Assembly: GCF_010093185.1 (NCBI RefSeq)
Contig: NZ_PDWL01000025.1
Span: 1-54,602, forward strand
DNA: 54,602 bases
Source of the DNA: Pseudoxanthomonas jiangsuensis
Lineage (GTDB): Bacteria > Pseudomonadota > Gammaproteobacteria > Xanthomonadales > Xanthomonadaceae
Reading direction: 5' to 3'
The translations under genes were made by a program, and so were the position numbers. Within the stretch, counting starts at the first letter, position 1; each line of letters begins with the position of its first letter. Below the pieces are notes generated by a model, which saw only the letters and a program-made list of their open reading frames with translations, searched no databases and was not told the origin of the DNA. Positions 23,423-31,306 of the stretch are shown here, one piece after another.

Positions 23423-23724
23423 TGAGCAAGACCTACAACGATCACCTGCGGGAGGAGCGCCGACTGGTGCTGCTGCGCCTGCTCGCCGAGCAGGCGGGGT
23501 ACCGCGCCAACAGCTCCACGCTGCACGCCGGCCTGTCGTTCCTGGCCATTCCGGGCAGCCGCGACGACGTGAACACCGACCTGGCCTGGCTCAAGGACCA
23601 GGGCTACGTGGAGATGACCACTGCGCTGGAAGGCGTGCACGTGGTCACCCTGAGCATCCGCGGCCATGACGTGGCCACCGGCCAAGCCATCGTACCCGGC
23701 GTGCGCCGGCCCGGCCCGAAGTAA
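23422..23724 (+). CDS. Mu gp26-like, ArsR-like winged-helix phage protein
   Basis: A 100-residue protein: MSKTYNDHLREERRLVLLRL, LAEQAGYRANSSTLHAGLSF, DVNTDLAWLKDQGYVEMT and TLSIRGHDVATGQAIVPGVR. This is the winged-helix family encoded next to the small terminase gene in Mu-like phages (VpaChn25_0724/gp26 type). A DNA-binding or packaging accessory role is likely. Confidence 0.75.
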   Translation: MSKTYNDHLREERRLVLLRLLAEQAGYRANSSTLHAGLSFLAIPGSRDDVNTDLAWLKDQGYVEMTTALEGVHVVTLSIRGHDVATGQAIVPGVRRPGPK

Positions 23725-23730
23725 GCCGCC

Positions 23731-24285
23731 ATGGCCACGGGCAAGCGCCAGCGCAAGGGCAAGGTCCACCGCGCGCCTTACCGGGCGCGGCTGGAGGCCC
23801 TGCTGCGCGAAGGTCGGCACACCCTGGACGAGATGGTGGCGATCATCCGCGCCGAGTTCCCGGGCGAGGACGTGAGCCGCAGCGGCGTCCACCGTTACGA
23901 GCAGGGCATCCGCGACTTCACCGAGCGGATGCACGAGCTGGAGACCTCCGCCCGGGTGATCGCCGAGAAGTACGGCCGGAACGCCGGCGACGACAGCGGC
24001 ACCCTGCTGGCCAACGCCATGGTGGTGCTGGCCACCGACACCGTGCTCAACCTGAGCGCGCGGGGCAATGCCGACCTGGACGAGGTGCGCAAGGCCAGCC
24101 AGATCGCCAAGAACGCCAACGAGGGCAAGCGGGTCAGCCTGGCGGTGCGCCGGCAGATCGAGGCCGAGGCGCGCGAGCAGCTGCAGCGCGAGCAGGCCAT
24201 GGCCCTGGACAGTGTGGTCAAGTCCGGCGGCCTGTCCGCCGACGCGGCCGAGGACATCCGCAAGAAGATCCTGGGGATCGGGTGA
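23731..24285 (+). CDS. DUF3486 family protein, small-terminase-like (Mu gp27)
   Basis: A 184-residue DUF3486 protein. The N-terminal part carries an HTH (YRARLEALLREGRHTLDEMV, SRSGVHRYEQGIRDFTERMH), and the C-terminal part is a coiled coil (RRQIEAEAREQLQREQAMAL). Mu gp27 is thought to be the small terminase that recognises the left end for headful packaging. It overlaps the large terminase start (GTGATG). Confidence 0.85.
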   Translation: MATGKRQRKGKVHRAPYRARLEALLREGRHTLDEMVAIIRAEFPGEDVSRSGVHRYEQGIRDFTERMHELETSARVIAEKYGRNAGDDSGTLLANAMVVLATDTVLNLSARGNADLDEVRKASQIAKNANEGKRVSLAVRRQIEAEAREQLQREQAMALDSVVKSGGLSADAAEDIRKKILGIG

Positions 24286-25853
24286 TGAGCGCCGACCTGC
24301 TGCGGGCCGAGCTGCCCAAGGCCACCGCCGCCACGATCAACACCGCCACCGACGCGGTGTTGTTGCCCTACCAGGCCGCCTGGATCGCCGACGACAGCGA
24401 CCTGAAGGTTGCCGAGAAGAGCCGCCGTATCGGCCTGACCTGGGCCGAGGCCTCGGACAACGTGCTGATCGCCGCCAAGGCCAAGCAGGCCGGCGGGATG
24501 AACGTGTACTACATCGGCTACAACATGGACATGGCCATCGAGTACATCGAGGCCTGCGCCATGTGGGCCAAGATCTTCAACGAGGTCGCCGGGGAGATCG
24601 AGGAAGGCGAAGAGGTCTTCAAAGACGGCGACGACGAGAAGGCGATCAAGACCTACACCATCCGCTTCGCCAGCGGCTTCCGCATCGTGGCCTTGTCCTC
24701 CCGCCCGGCCAACCTGCGCGGCAAGCAGGGCGTGGTGGTGATCGATGAGGCCGCGTTCCACGGCGCCCTGGACGAATTGCTCAAGGCGGCGCTGGCGCTG
24801 CTGATCTGGGGTGGCAAGGTACGGGTGATCAGCACCCACGATGGCGATCAGAACGCCTTCAACGAGCTGGTGAACGAGATCCGGAGCGGCGACCGCAAGG
24901 GCCGCGTCCACCGCATCACGTTCAAGGAGGCCATCGAGCAGGGGCTGTTCGGCCGCGTGTGCATGCGCAAGGGCGTGCCTTGGGATGCCGACGCCCAGGC
25001 TAAGTGGATCTCGGACGTGTATGCCTTCTACGGTGCGGCCGCGGAGGAAGAGCTGGACGTGGTGCCCTCCCAGGGCACGGGCGCCTGGCTGACCACCGCC
25101 CTGGTCGAGGCGCGCATGTACGACGCGCCGGTGCTGCGCTACACCTGCCCCAAGGGGTTCGAGCAGCTGCCCGACGGCGAGCGCTGGCGCCAGGTGCAGG
25201 AGTGGCTGGACTCCGAAGTAGCCCCGCGCCTGGCCGCGCTGGACCCGGACCTGACCAGCGTGTATGGCCAGGACTTCGGCCGCACCGGCGACCTGAGCGT
25301 GATGGTACCGGCGCAGATCGAGCAGAACCTGCGGCGCAAGGTGCCCTTCGTCCTGGAGCTGCGGAACATGCCGCACCGCCAGCAGGAGCAGGTGGCGAAG
25401 TTCGTCATCAAGCGCCTGCCGCGGTTCGTCAAAGGCGCGCTCGATGCTCGCGGCAACGGCCACGCGCTGGCTGAGTTCCTGGCTCAGGAGTTCGGCTATT
25501 CGCGCATCGAGCTGGTGATGGCAACCGAGGGCTGGTACCGCGAGCACATGCCGCCGCTTAAGAAGGCGTTCGAGGACGCGACCATCGCGCTGCCGCGCGA
25601 CAAGGACGTTCTGACCGACCTGCGCGCGGTGAAGGTGATCAAGGGCGTGGCCCGGGTGCCTGACCGCACCGTGGGCAAGGACGGCGGCCAGCGCCACGGC
25701 GACGCGGCCATCGCTGTGGCGCTCATGTACTACGCCAGCCGCTTCCCCGGCGCGGAGATCGAGTGGACCGCGCTGCCCCGCGCCAGCCGCGGCTTCGACC
25801 ACGAGACCGACATCGACAACGACTTCAGCATTCCGGAACAGCAGGCATGGTGA
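24285..25853 (+). CDS. Large terminase subunit (Mu gp28-like)
   Basis: A 522-residue packaging motor ATPase/nuclease. The atypical Walker A is EKSRRIGLTW (residues 44-53), Walker B is VVVIDEAAFHG (Asp 154, Glu 155), and the ATPase coupling motif lies near VISTHDGDQN. The C-terminal nuclease domain shows VYGQDFGRTGDLSVM and later GDAAIAVALMYYA acidic residues. ATG 24285 is chosen over GTG 24282. It cuts and packages DNA by headfuls, taking adjacent host DNA as in Mu. Confidence 0.92.
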   Translation: MSADLLRAELPKATAATINTATDAVLLPYQAAWIADDSDLKVAEKSRRIGLTWAEASDNVLIAAKAKQAGGMNVYYIGYNMDMAIEYIEACAMWAKIFNEVAGEIEEGEEVFKDGDDEKAIKTYTIRFASGFRIVALSSRPANLRGKQGVVVIDEAAFHGALDELLKAALALLIWGGKVRVISTHDGDQNAFNELVNEIRSGDRKGRVHRITFKEAIEQGLFGRVCMRKGVPWDADAQAKWISDVYAFYGAAAEEELDVVPSQGTGAWLTTALVEARMYDAPVLRYTCPKGFEQLPDGERWRQVQEWLDSEVAPRLAALDPDLTSVYGQDFGRTGDLSVMVPAQIEQNLRRKVPFVLELRNMPHRQQEQVAKFVIKRLPRFVKGALDARGNGHALAEFLAQEFGYSRIELVMATEGWYREHMPPLKKAFEDATIALPRDKDVLTDLRAVKVIKGVARVPDRTVGKDGGQRHGDAAIAVALMYYASRFPGAEIEWTALPRASRGFDHETDIDNDFSIPEQQAW

Positions 25854-27433
25854 CCTCCCGCATCCTCGGCCCCGACGGCCAGCCCATCCGCCTGGCGGAC
25901 ATCGCCGAGCCGCAGACCAGCCAGCTGGGGTTCCTGCACCAGGAGTTCCAGACCCACCCGGCGCGCGGGCTGACGCCCTCCAAGCTCAACAGCATCCTGA
26001 TCGGCGCCGAGCAGGGCGACGTGATCGCCCAGTACGAGCTGTTCGAGGACATGGAGGAACGCGACGGGCACATCCTGTCGGAGATGACCAAGCGCCGCCG
26101 GGTGGTCTCGGGCCTGACCTGGGACGTGGTGCCGCCGGAGGACGCCACCGCGGCCGAGAAGGAAGAGGCCGCGCGCCTGCGCCAGCTGCTCAATGCGATC
26201 GAGGACCTGGACGGCATCCTGTTCGACACCACCGACGCGATCGGCAAGGGCTTCAGCTGCCAGGAGATCGAGTGGCAGCGCACGGACGGCAGCTGGCTGC
26301 CCAAGTCGATCGAGCACCGGCCGCAGTCCTGGTTCCGGCTGCACCGCGGCTACCGGCAGGAAATCCGCCTGCGGGACAACTCGCCCGAGGGCGCGGTGCT
26401 GCGCCCGCTCAACTGGATCACGCACACCCACAAGGCCCGCAGCGGCTACGTGGAGCGGGCCAACATCTTCCGCGCCCTGGTGTGGCCGTACCTGTTCAAG
26501 AACTACTCGGTCGGCGACCTGGCCGAGTTCCTGGAGATCTACGGCATCCCGCTGCGCATCGGCAAATACCAGCCCGGCGCCAGCGACAAGGAGAAGACCA
26601 CCCTGCTGCGCGCCCTGATGCAGGTGGGACGCAACGCGGCCGGCATCATCCCGGACGGAATGAGCCTGGACTTCCACGATGCCGCCGATGGCGATCCGGC
26701 TGCGTTCCAGCTGATGATCGACTGGTGCGAGCGCACCGTGTCCAAGGTGATCCTGGGCGCCACCCTGACCAGCCAGGCCGACCGGGGCAGCAACACCAAC
26801 GCCCTGGGCAACGTCCACAACGAGGTCCGCAAGGATCTGCGCGACGCCGACGCCAAGCAGGTGGCCGCCACGCTGAGCCGCGACCTGGTCTACCCGATCG
26901 CGGTCCTCAACGGCATGGCGCGCAACGGCTACGGCCGCTGCCCGCGCCTGGTGCTGGACACGGCAGAGACGCAGGACGTGAAGTCGTTCGCCGAGTCGCT
27001 GCCGGTCCTGGCCAAGGCCGGCATGCGGATCGGCGTGGAGTGGGCGCACAAGGAGCTGGGCATCCCGATGGCCGAGGAAGGCGCGCCGGTCCTGCAGGTG
27101 ACCGAGGCGGCGGTGGCGCCGCCTCCGGCTCCGACCGAAGTGGCCGCCGCCACCGCCCGCATCGCGGCCGCCGCCGCCCAGGTGCGCCCCCGCGACCGCG
27201 AGGACCAGCTGGTGGCGCTGCTGGCCGACACGGCCAATCCGGTCGTCTTGGAGTGGGTAGACCAGGTGCAGGCCCTGGTCGATGGCGCCGGCTCCTTGGA
27301 GGAACTGCGCGAGGGCCTGCTGCAGCTGCTGCCGGAGCTGGACGCCGGCCGGTTCGCCCAGGTGATGCAGCACGCCCTGGCGATCGCCGGCGCCGCCGGC
27401 ATGCTCGATGCCCTGGACGAGAGCCGTGCCTGA
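25847..27433 (+). CDS. DUF935 portal protein (Mu gp29-like)
   Basis: A 528-residue portal protein of family DUF935. Landmarks are RGLTPSKLNSILIGAEQGDV, the crown region KRRRVVSGLTWDVVPPED, WPYLFKNYSVGDLAEFLEIY and ATLTSQADRGSNTNALGNVH. It forms the dodecameric ring through which DNA enters the head. The C-terminal 100 residues are Ala/Glu-rich. It overlaps the terminase by 7 bp. Confidence 0.92.
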   Translation: MVTSRILGPDGQPIRLADIAEPQTSQLGFLHQEFQTHPARGLTPSKLNSILIGAEQGDVIAQYELFEDMEERDGHILSEMTKRRRVVSGLTWDVVPPEDATAAEKEEAARLRQLLNAIEDLDGILFDTTDAIGKGFSCQEIEWQRTDGSWLPKSIEHRPQSWFRLHRGYRQEIRLRDNSPEGAVLRPLNWITHTHKARSGYVERANIFRALVWPYLFKNYSVGDLAEFLEIYGIPLRIGKYQPGASDKEKTTLLRALMQVGRNAAGIIPDGMSLDFHDAADGDPAAFQLMIDWCERTVSKVILGATLTSQADRGSNTNALGNVHNEVRKDLRDADAKQVAATLSRDLVYPIAVLNGMARNGYGRCPRLVLDTAETQDVKSFAESLPVLAKAGMRIGVEWAHKELGIPMAEEGAPVLQVTEAAVAPPPAPTEVAAATARIAAAAAQVRPRDREDQLVALLADTANPVVLEWVDQVQALVDGAGSLEELREGLLQLLPELDAGRFAQVMQHALAIAGAAGMLDALDESRA

Positions 27434-28610
27434 GATCCGCGGCAACTTCGGTTCGCTGCCGGAGGCCGAGCGCTACTTCCGCGGCAAGGTCAACCTGCCG
27501 ACCCGCGCGTGGGACGACCTGTGGCAGGGCCAGCACGCTCGCGCCTTCGTCGTCGCCGGCGCCACGCGCGATGCCCTGCTGACCGACCTGCGCGAGGCGG
27601 TGGACGCGGCGATCAGCAAGGGCGAGACCCTCGAGGATTTCCGCAAGCGCTTCCGCGAGATCGTGGCGCGCAACGACTGGACCGGCTGGACCGGCGAAGG
27701 CACGCCCGGCGGCGAGGCCTGGCGCACCGCGGTCATCTACCACACCAACCTGCGCACCTCGTACATGGCCGGGCGCTGGGAAACGCTCAAGCGCTTCCCG
27801 TACCTGAAGTACAAGCACAACACCGTCCGCAACCCGCGCGAAGCGCACAAGGCCTGGGACGGGCTGGTGATCGCCAGCGACGATCCCTGGTGGGAGACGC
27901 ACTATCCGCCCAACGGCTGGGGTTGCCGCTGCAGCGTGGTCGGTGTCTCGGCCGCCAGGCTGCGGGCCGACGGCAAAACGCCCGACGCGGCGCCGCCGGC
28001 GATCGAGGGCGACCCGCCGCCGGAGTGGGCCTACCACGTGGGCCATGCGGCCAGCGGCCAGCACATCGCCGATGCGGCGCTGGCCAAGGACACGGCGACG
28101 AAGTGGACCGAGATCCCGGGGCGGACCGCGGCCGACTACGGCCGGCCGGCGCAGCTGCCGCTCGATGCCGCCGCGGCCGCGCCGCTGGCCCGCGCCGTGC
28201 GCGACCCGGCCGAGCTGCGGGCCGCCTGGCAGCGGCTGTACGGCAAGGCCACGACCCTGCGCGATCCGTCCGGCGCCCAGGTGCAGCTCACCGACCAGGT
28301 GATCGAGCACTGGCTGGAGAAGCCCGGCCGCCTGGACGGGCGCGAGCGGTACCTGCCGCTGCTGGCCGAGACGATCGAGAAGCCGTTCGAGATCTGGGCC
28401 AACTTCGCCCGCAACGAGGCCGGCCAGCTCGGGCTGCGCCGCTACTACGTCAAGCGGGTGGAAGTGGTCGAGGACGACAAGCGCCTGGCGCTGACGATGA
28501 TCGCCGAGGTGCTGCCAGGTGGCGTGTGGGGATCGTTCGATTTCTTCCGCGGCGCCCGGCCCCAGGCGCGATCGCGGCAGGGCGTGCTGGTGTGGGGGCG
28601 GCCGGAGTGA
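27426..28610 (+). CDS. Mu gpF-like minor head protein with C-terminal PBECR2-like nuclease domain
   Basis: A 394-residue protein; GTG 27426 (VPEIRGNFGSLPEAERYFRG) is preferred, ATG 27408 is an in-frame alternative. The N-terminal 200 residues are the Mu F / SPP1 gp7 minor head domain, with the conserved WRTAVIYHTNLRTSYMAGRW and THYPPNGWGCRCSVVGVSA. The C-terminal 110 residues (QVIEHWLEKPGRLDGRERYL ... RRYYVKRVEVVEDDKRLALT, WGSFDFFRGARP) resemble the phage Barnase-EndoU-ColicinE5/D-RelE-like nuclease 2 domain (PBECR2). It may be injected with DNA and act on host RNA; that is inference. Confidence 0.85.
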   Translation: MPEIRGNFGSLPEAERYFRGKVNLPTRAWDDLWQGQHARAFVVAGATRDALLTDLREAVDAAISKGETLEDFRKRFREIVARNDWTGWTGEGTPGGEAWRTAVIYHTNLRTSYMAGRWETLKRFPYLKYKHNTVRNPREAHKAWDGLVIASDDPWWETHYPPNGWGCRCSVVGVSAARLRADGKTPDAAPPAIEGDPPPEWAYHVGHAASGQHIADAALAKDTATKWTEIPGRTAADYGRPAQLPLDAAAAAPLARAVRDPAELRAAWQRLYGKATTLRDPSGAQVQLTDQVIEHWLEKPGRLDGRERYLPLLAETIEKPFEIWANFARNEAGQLGLRRYYVKRVEVVEDDKRLALTMIAEVLPGGVWGSFDFFRGARPQARSRQGVLVWGRPE

Positions 28611-28751
28611 GGAGCCTTTGCCTGCAGGCGCGCCAACACGCCCTGCGGCGATCCCTGGGGAGCATCGGGTGGTGGCCCGCTTCCTGGGATGATTGCGGCG
28701 AGGCCGCTACACCGGGGGCGGCTGGTCCCCGGCCCGTGATGCGAGGTTAGC
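28611..28751 (+). other. Hairpin-rich intergenic gap before gpG
   Basis: A 141-bp non-coding gap in an operon whose genes otherwise mostly overlap. It can fold into a nested stem at 28651-28690 (ATCCC/GGGAT outer, CGGG 28666-28669 with CCCG 28676-28679 inner, loop TGGTGG) and a perfect GCGGC-GAG-GCCGC hairpin at 28695-28707. A further imperfect stem is possible at 28623-28647. It may be an RNA element controlling gpG expression, or only a weak processing site. Confidence 0.4.
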
Positions 28752-29303
28752 ATGGCCGACGAACCCCTGATCCTCCACGTCGATGCCGACCAGGCGCTGC
28801 GCTGGTTCGGCCGCCTGCAGGCGCGCAGCGCCGATCTGTCCGGCCTGATGGCCGACATCGGCGAATACGAGACCGAGGCGACGCAGGCCCGCTTCGACAC
28901 CGGCATCGGCCCGGACGGCGTGGCCTGGGAACCGCTGGCCGACGGCAGCGGCCGCACCCCGCTCAACGACACCCGGCGCACGCGCGACGGCATCCACCCG
29001 CTCTCCGGGGTGGACTGGGTAGAGATCCGCGCCGACGCCAAGCAGGCCCGCTGGCACCAGGAAGGCACCGACCCCTACGAGATCCACGCCAAGCCGGGCA
29101 AGGCCCTGTCGTGGCCCGGCATGCGTACCCGGACCAATGCTGCCGGCGCCGAAGTGCCGGGGTACGTCAAGAAGGTCAACCACCCGGGCCTGCCGGCGCG
29201 CCCCTTCATGGGCCTGAGCCAGGCGGACGGCGAAGCCATCGAGCGCCTGGCCGTGGCCTGGCTGGAGCTGGACGAGATCGGCCCCGGAGGCGCCCCCGCC
29301 TGA
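28752..29303 (+). CDS. Phage virion morphogenesis protein (Mu gpG-like)
   Basis: A 183-residue protein of the phage virion morphogenesis family (Mu gpG / P2 gpS relatives). Conserved blocks are GPDGVAWEPLADGSGRTPLN, WVEIRADAKQARWHQEGTDP and LPARPFMGLSQADGEAIERL. It acts in head-tail completion, probably at the tail terminator. It follows a 141-bp hairpin-rich gap and precedes another gap with a cargo promoter. Confidence 0.85.
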   Translation: MADEPLILHVDADQALRWFGRLQARSADLSGLMADIGEYETEATQARFDTGIGPDGVAWEPLADGSGRTPLNDTRRTRDGIHPLSGVDWVEIRADAKQARWHQEGTDPYEIHAKPGKALSWPGMRTRTNAAGAEVPGYVKKVNHPGLPARPFMGLSQADGEAIERLAVAWLELDEIGPGGAPA

Positions 29304-29496
29304 AACGCCCTGTACGGGCCTCGGATGCCCCCCGGGGGCCACCATGGTCCCGGGTCGGGGGTGGTCGGGGCGTCAGGAAGGATTTAAACGGGTTTCAAAC
29401 GCCGTCCCGTCCCGGCGTGAGGGCGGCGTCAACGCCCGACCCCCGATTTCGCCCCTTGGTGCTATCGTCCGGCCACCTCAGGACGAGGACGCGGCC
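29304..29496 (+). promoter_or_regulatory. Intergenic gap with extended -10 promoter for the RMF-like gene
   Basis: A 193-bp gap containing GC-rich inverted repeats (for example CGCCG and CGGCG arms near 29401-29418) and an extended -10 motif TGCTATCGT at 29460-29468, with no good -35. A start site near 29475 would give a leader of about 20 nt with the ribosome binding site GAGGA (29485-29489) ahead of ATG 29497. An own promoter would let the RMF-like cargo gene be expressed in the lysogen. Confidence 0.45.
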
Positions 29497-29736
29497 ATGG
29501 AAGAGCAGGTGCGCCAGGTGGAGCTGGCGGAGGCGTGGGTCGAGGGCCGGCAGGCCGCCCGCGATGGCGCCCAGATGCAGGACAACCCCCACAGCCCGGA
29601 CGGCCCCCTGGCCCGATCCTGGGAACGCGGCTGGCGGCAGTGGACCGATGCGTGCAATGACGCGCGTCATTCCCACGCCGCGCGCGACCCGGCCGAAGCT
29701 GGCCGGCATGTCGAATCCGACCGCCCGCCGCCGTAA
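29497..29736 (+). CDS. RMF/CrpP-like small protein (ribosome modulation factor fold)
   Basis: A 79-residue protein. The core AWVEGRQAARDGAQMQDNPH, SPDGPLARSWERGWRQW follows the ribosome-modulation-factor pattern G-x-x-A-A-R-x-G ... N-P-(h) ... L-A-x-x-W-x-x-G-W. RMF dimerises and hibernates 70S ribosomes; the CrpP plasmid/phage relatives have been linked to quinolone tolerance, but that is disputed and not implied here. The last 80 bp overlap the late-operator palindrome and the protease start, so its C-terminal tail (DARHSHAARDPAEAGRHVES) is partly shaped by regulatory DNA. Confidence 0.65.
   Translation: MEEQVRQVELAEAWVEGRQAARDGAQMQDNPHSPDGPLARSWERGWRQWTDACNDARHSHAARDPAEAGRHVESDRPPP
29654..29675 (+). 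promoter_or_regulatory. Late-operator palindrome, copy 2 (head genes)
   Basis: AATGACGCGCGTCATT at 29656-29671 within the same 22-bp block found at 20971 and 35187. It lies inside the 3' part of the RMF-like gene, 32 bp before the protease start (ATG 29708). A promoter here would drive protease/scaffold, decoration and capsid genes. Confidence 0.65.
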
Positions 29737-30838
29737 CCCCTCCGCACTCGCGGCCGCCGTCGCCCTGGCGGCGTGCAGCTTCGCCCTGCCGCCGCTGGCC
29801 GACGGCACCACCATCGAGATGCAGCTGACCCCGGCCGGGGCGTTCAAGCCCAGCGACGGCCGGCCCATGCCGGTGCCCGCCTGGAAGATCGACCAGGCCA
29901 TCGCCACCCGGGTGATCGGGCGCTTCCAGGCGCGGCGGAACCCGCCGGTGGTCGACTACGAGCACCAGACCCTCCACAAGGAGACCAACGGGCAGCCGGC
30001 GCCGGCGGCTGGCTGGATGCGGGCGCTGCAATGGCGCGAGTCCGGCCTGTGGGCGACGGTCGAGCTGACCGCCCGCGCCGCCGAGATGGTCCGCTCCGGC
30101 GAGTACGCCTTCGCCTCCCCGGTCTTCCACTACGACCCGCAGACCGGGGAAGTGCTGGCCATCGAGATGGCCGCCCTGACCAACCACGCCGCCATCGATG
30201 GCATGGACGCGCTCTCCCTGCGCGCCGCCGCCACGTTCGGCTCCTACGCCCCCGACACCGAAGAGGAAGACCTGATGAATCCCCTGCTCGCCGCGCTGCT
30301 GGCCGCCCTGGGCCTGCCCGAGACCACTACCGAGGACCAGGCCATCGCCGCCTGCTCGGCCCTCAAGACCCAGCTGGCTTCCCTGGGCGGCATCGCCAAG
30401 GCGGTCGGCGTGGAGGCAGTCGGCGACGGCACCGCCGTGCTGGCCGCCTGCACCAGCAAGCTGCAGGCCGGCGGCGAGCCGGACCCGGCGAAGTACGTGC
30501 CGGTGGCGGCGTTGACCGCCGTGCAGAACGAGCTGGCTGCGCTCAGCTCCAAGATCAACCAGGGCGAGGTCACCGCCCTGGTCGAGGCCGGCCTGGCCGA
30601 CGGCCGCATCCTGCCCGCGATGAAGGACTGGGCCACCGACCTGGGCAAGAAGGATCTGGCCGCGCTGTCGGCCTACCTGGACAAGGCCCAGCCGATCGCG
30701 GCCCTGGCCGGCAGCCAGACCAACGGCGAGCCGCCGGCAGGTGGCAAGGACGGCAACGGCCTGACGGGCGCCGAGCTGGCCATCTGCACCGCCGCCGGCG
30801 TCGACCCGAAGGACTACGCCGCCGCCAAGGCCGCCTGA
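29708..30838 (+). CDS. Head maturation protease-scaffold (Mu gpI-like)
   Basis: A 376-residue protein. The N-terminal half is a Mu I-type protease domain, marked by PVVDYEHQTLHKETNGQPAP, AAGWMRALQWRESGLWATVE, EYAFASPVFHYDPQTGEVL and IEMAALTNHAAIDGMDAL; the catalytic serine is probably in FASPVF. The C-terminal half is an Ala-rich helical scaffold (PVAALTAVQNELAALSSKIN). It cleaves capsid precursors during head assembly. An internal start at 30274 can give scaffold alone. The N-terminal hydrophobic stretch (ALAAAVALAACSFALPPLAD) looks signal-like but is typical of this family's variable start. Confidence 0.88.
   Translation: MSNPTARRRNPSALAAAVALAACSFALPPLADGTTIEMQLTPAGAFKPSDGRPMPVPAWKIDQAIATRVIGRFQARRNPPVVDYEHQTLHKETNGQPAPAAGWMRALQWRESGLWATVELTARAAEMVRSGEYAFASPVFHYDPQTGEVLAIEMAALTNHAAIDGMDALSLRAAATFGSYAPDTEEEDLMNPLLAALLAALGLPETTTEDQAIAACSALKTQLASLGGIAKAVGVEAVGDGTAVLAACTSKLQAGGEPDPAKYVPVAALTAVQNELAALSSKINQGEVTALVEAGLADGRILPAMKDWATDLGKKDLAALSAYLDKAQPIAALAGSQTNGEPPAGGKDGNGLTGAELAICTAAGVDPKDYAAAKAA
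30274..30838 (+). CDS. Internal in-frame start: scaffold protein (Mu gpZ-like)
   Basis: ATG 30274 inside the protease gene is preceded by GAAGAGGAAGA and opens a 187-residue product starting MNPLLAALLAALGLPETTTE. It would be the scaffold part alone, as Mu makes gpZ from within gene I. The evidence is the ribosome binding site, the domain boundary at the same point, and the Mu precedent. Confidence 0.6.
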
Positions 30839-30870
30839 TCCGCGCCCTGACCTGACCCAAGGAAACCCAC

Positions 30871-31272
30871 ATGACTGCTGCTACCGAGGGCCGCAACACC
30901 AAGCGGCGCGACTCCACCCTGATCGTCGGCCTGGTCAACGCCGCGGCCGTGATCTACGCCGGCACCCTGGTCACCCGCCTGACCGCCAACGGCAACATCG
31001 TCCCCGGCGGCACCGCCAGCGCCGGCCCGGCGGTCGGCGTGGCCGAGGAGACGGTGACCGGCGACGGCGCCAAGACCGTCACCTACCGCCGCGGCACGTT
31101 CCACTTCGCCAACAGTGCCAGCGGTGACCTGATCGGCCACGGCGATATCGGCGCCACCTGCTACCTGGTGGACAACCAGACCGTGGCCAAGACCGACAAC
31201 AGCGCGGCCCGCAAGGCCGCCGGCAAGATCATCGACGTGGACGCCAACGGCGTCTGGGTCGAGGTCGGCTGA
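30871..31272 (+). CDS. Head decoration/cement-like protein
   Basis: A 133-residue beta-rich protein (IVGLVNAAAVIYAGTLVTRL ... GGTASAGPAVGVAEETVTGD ... GATCYLVDNQTVAKTDNSAA). Position between scaffold and major capsid genes and the Gly/Ala/Thr beta pattern are those of phage decoration (DUF2190-like) proteins that stabilise the expanded head. AAGGAAAC precedes the ATG. Confidence 0.7.
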   Translation: MTAATEGRNTKRRDSTLIVGLVNAAAVIYAGTLVTRLTANGNIVPGGTASAGPAVGVAEETVTGDGAKTVTYRRGTFHFANSASGDLIGHGDIGATCYLVDNQTVAKTDNSAARKAAGKIIDVDANGVWVEVG

Positions 31273-31306
31273 TCCCCTTCAACCTTCCTCACCAGGACAA
31301 GACCCG

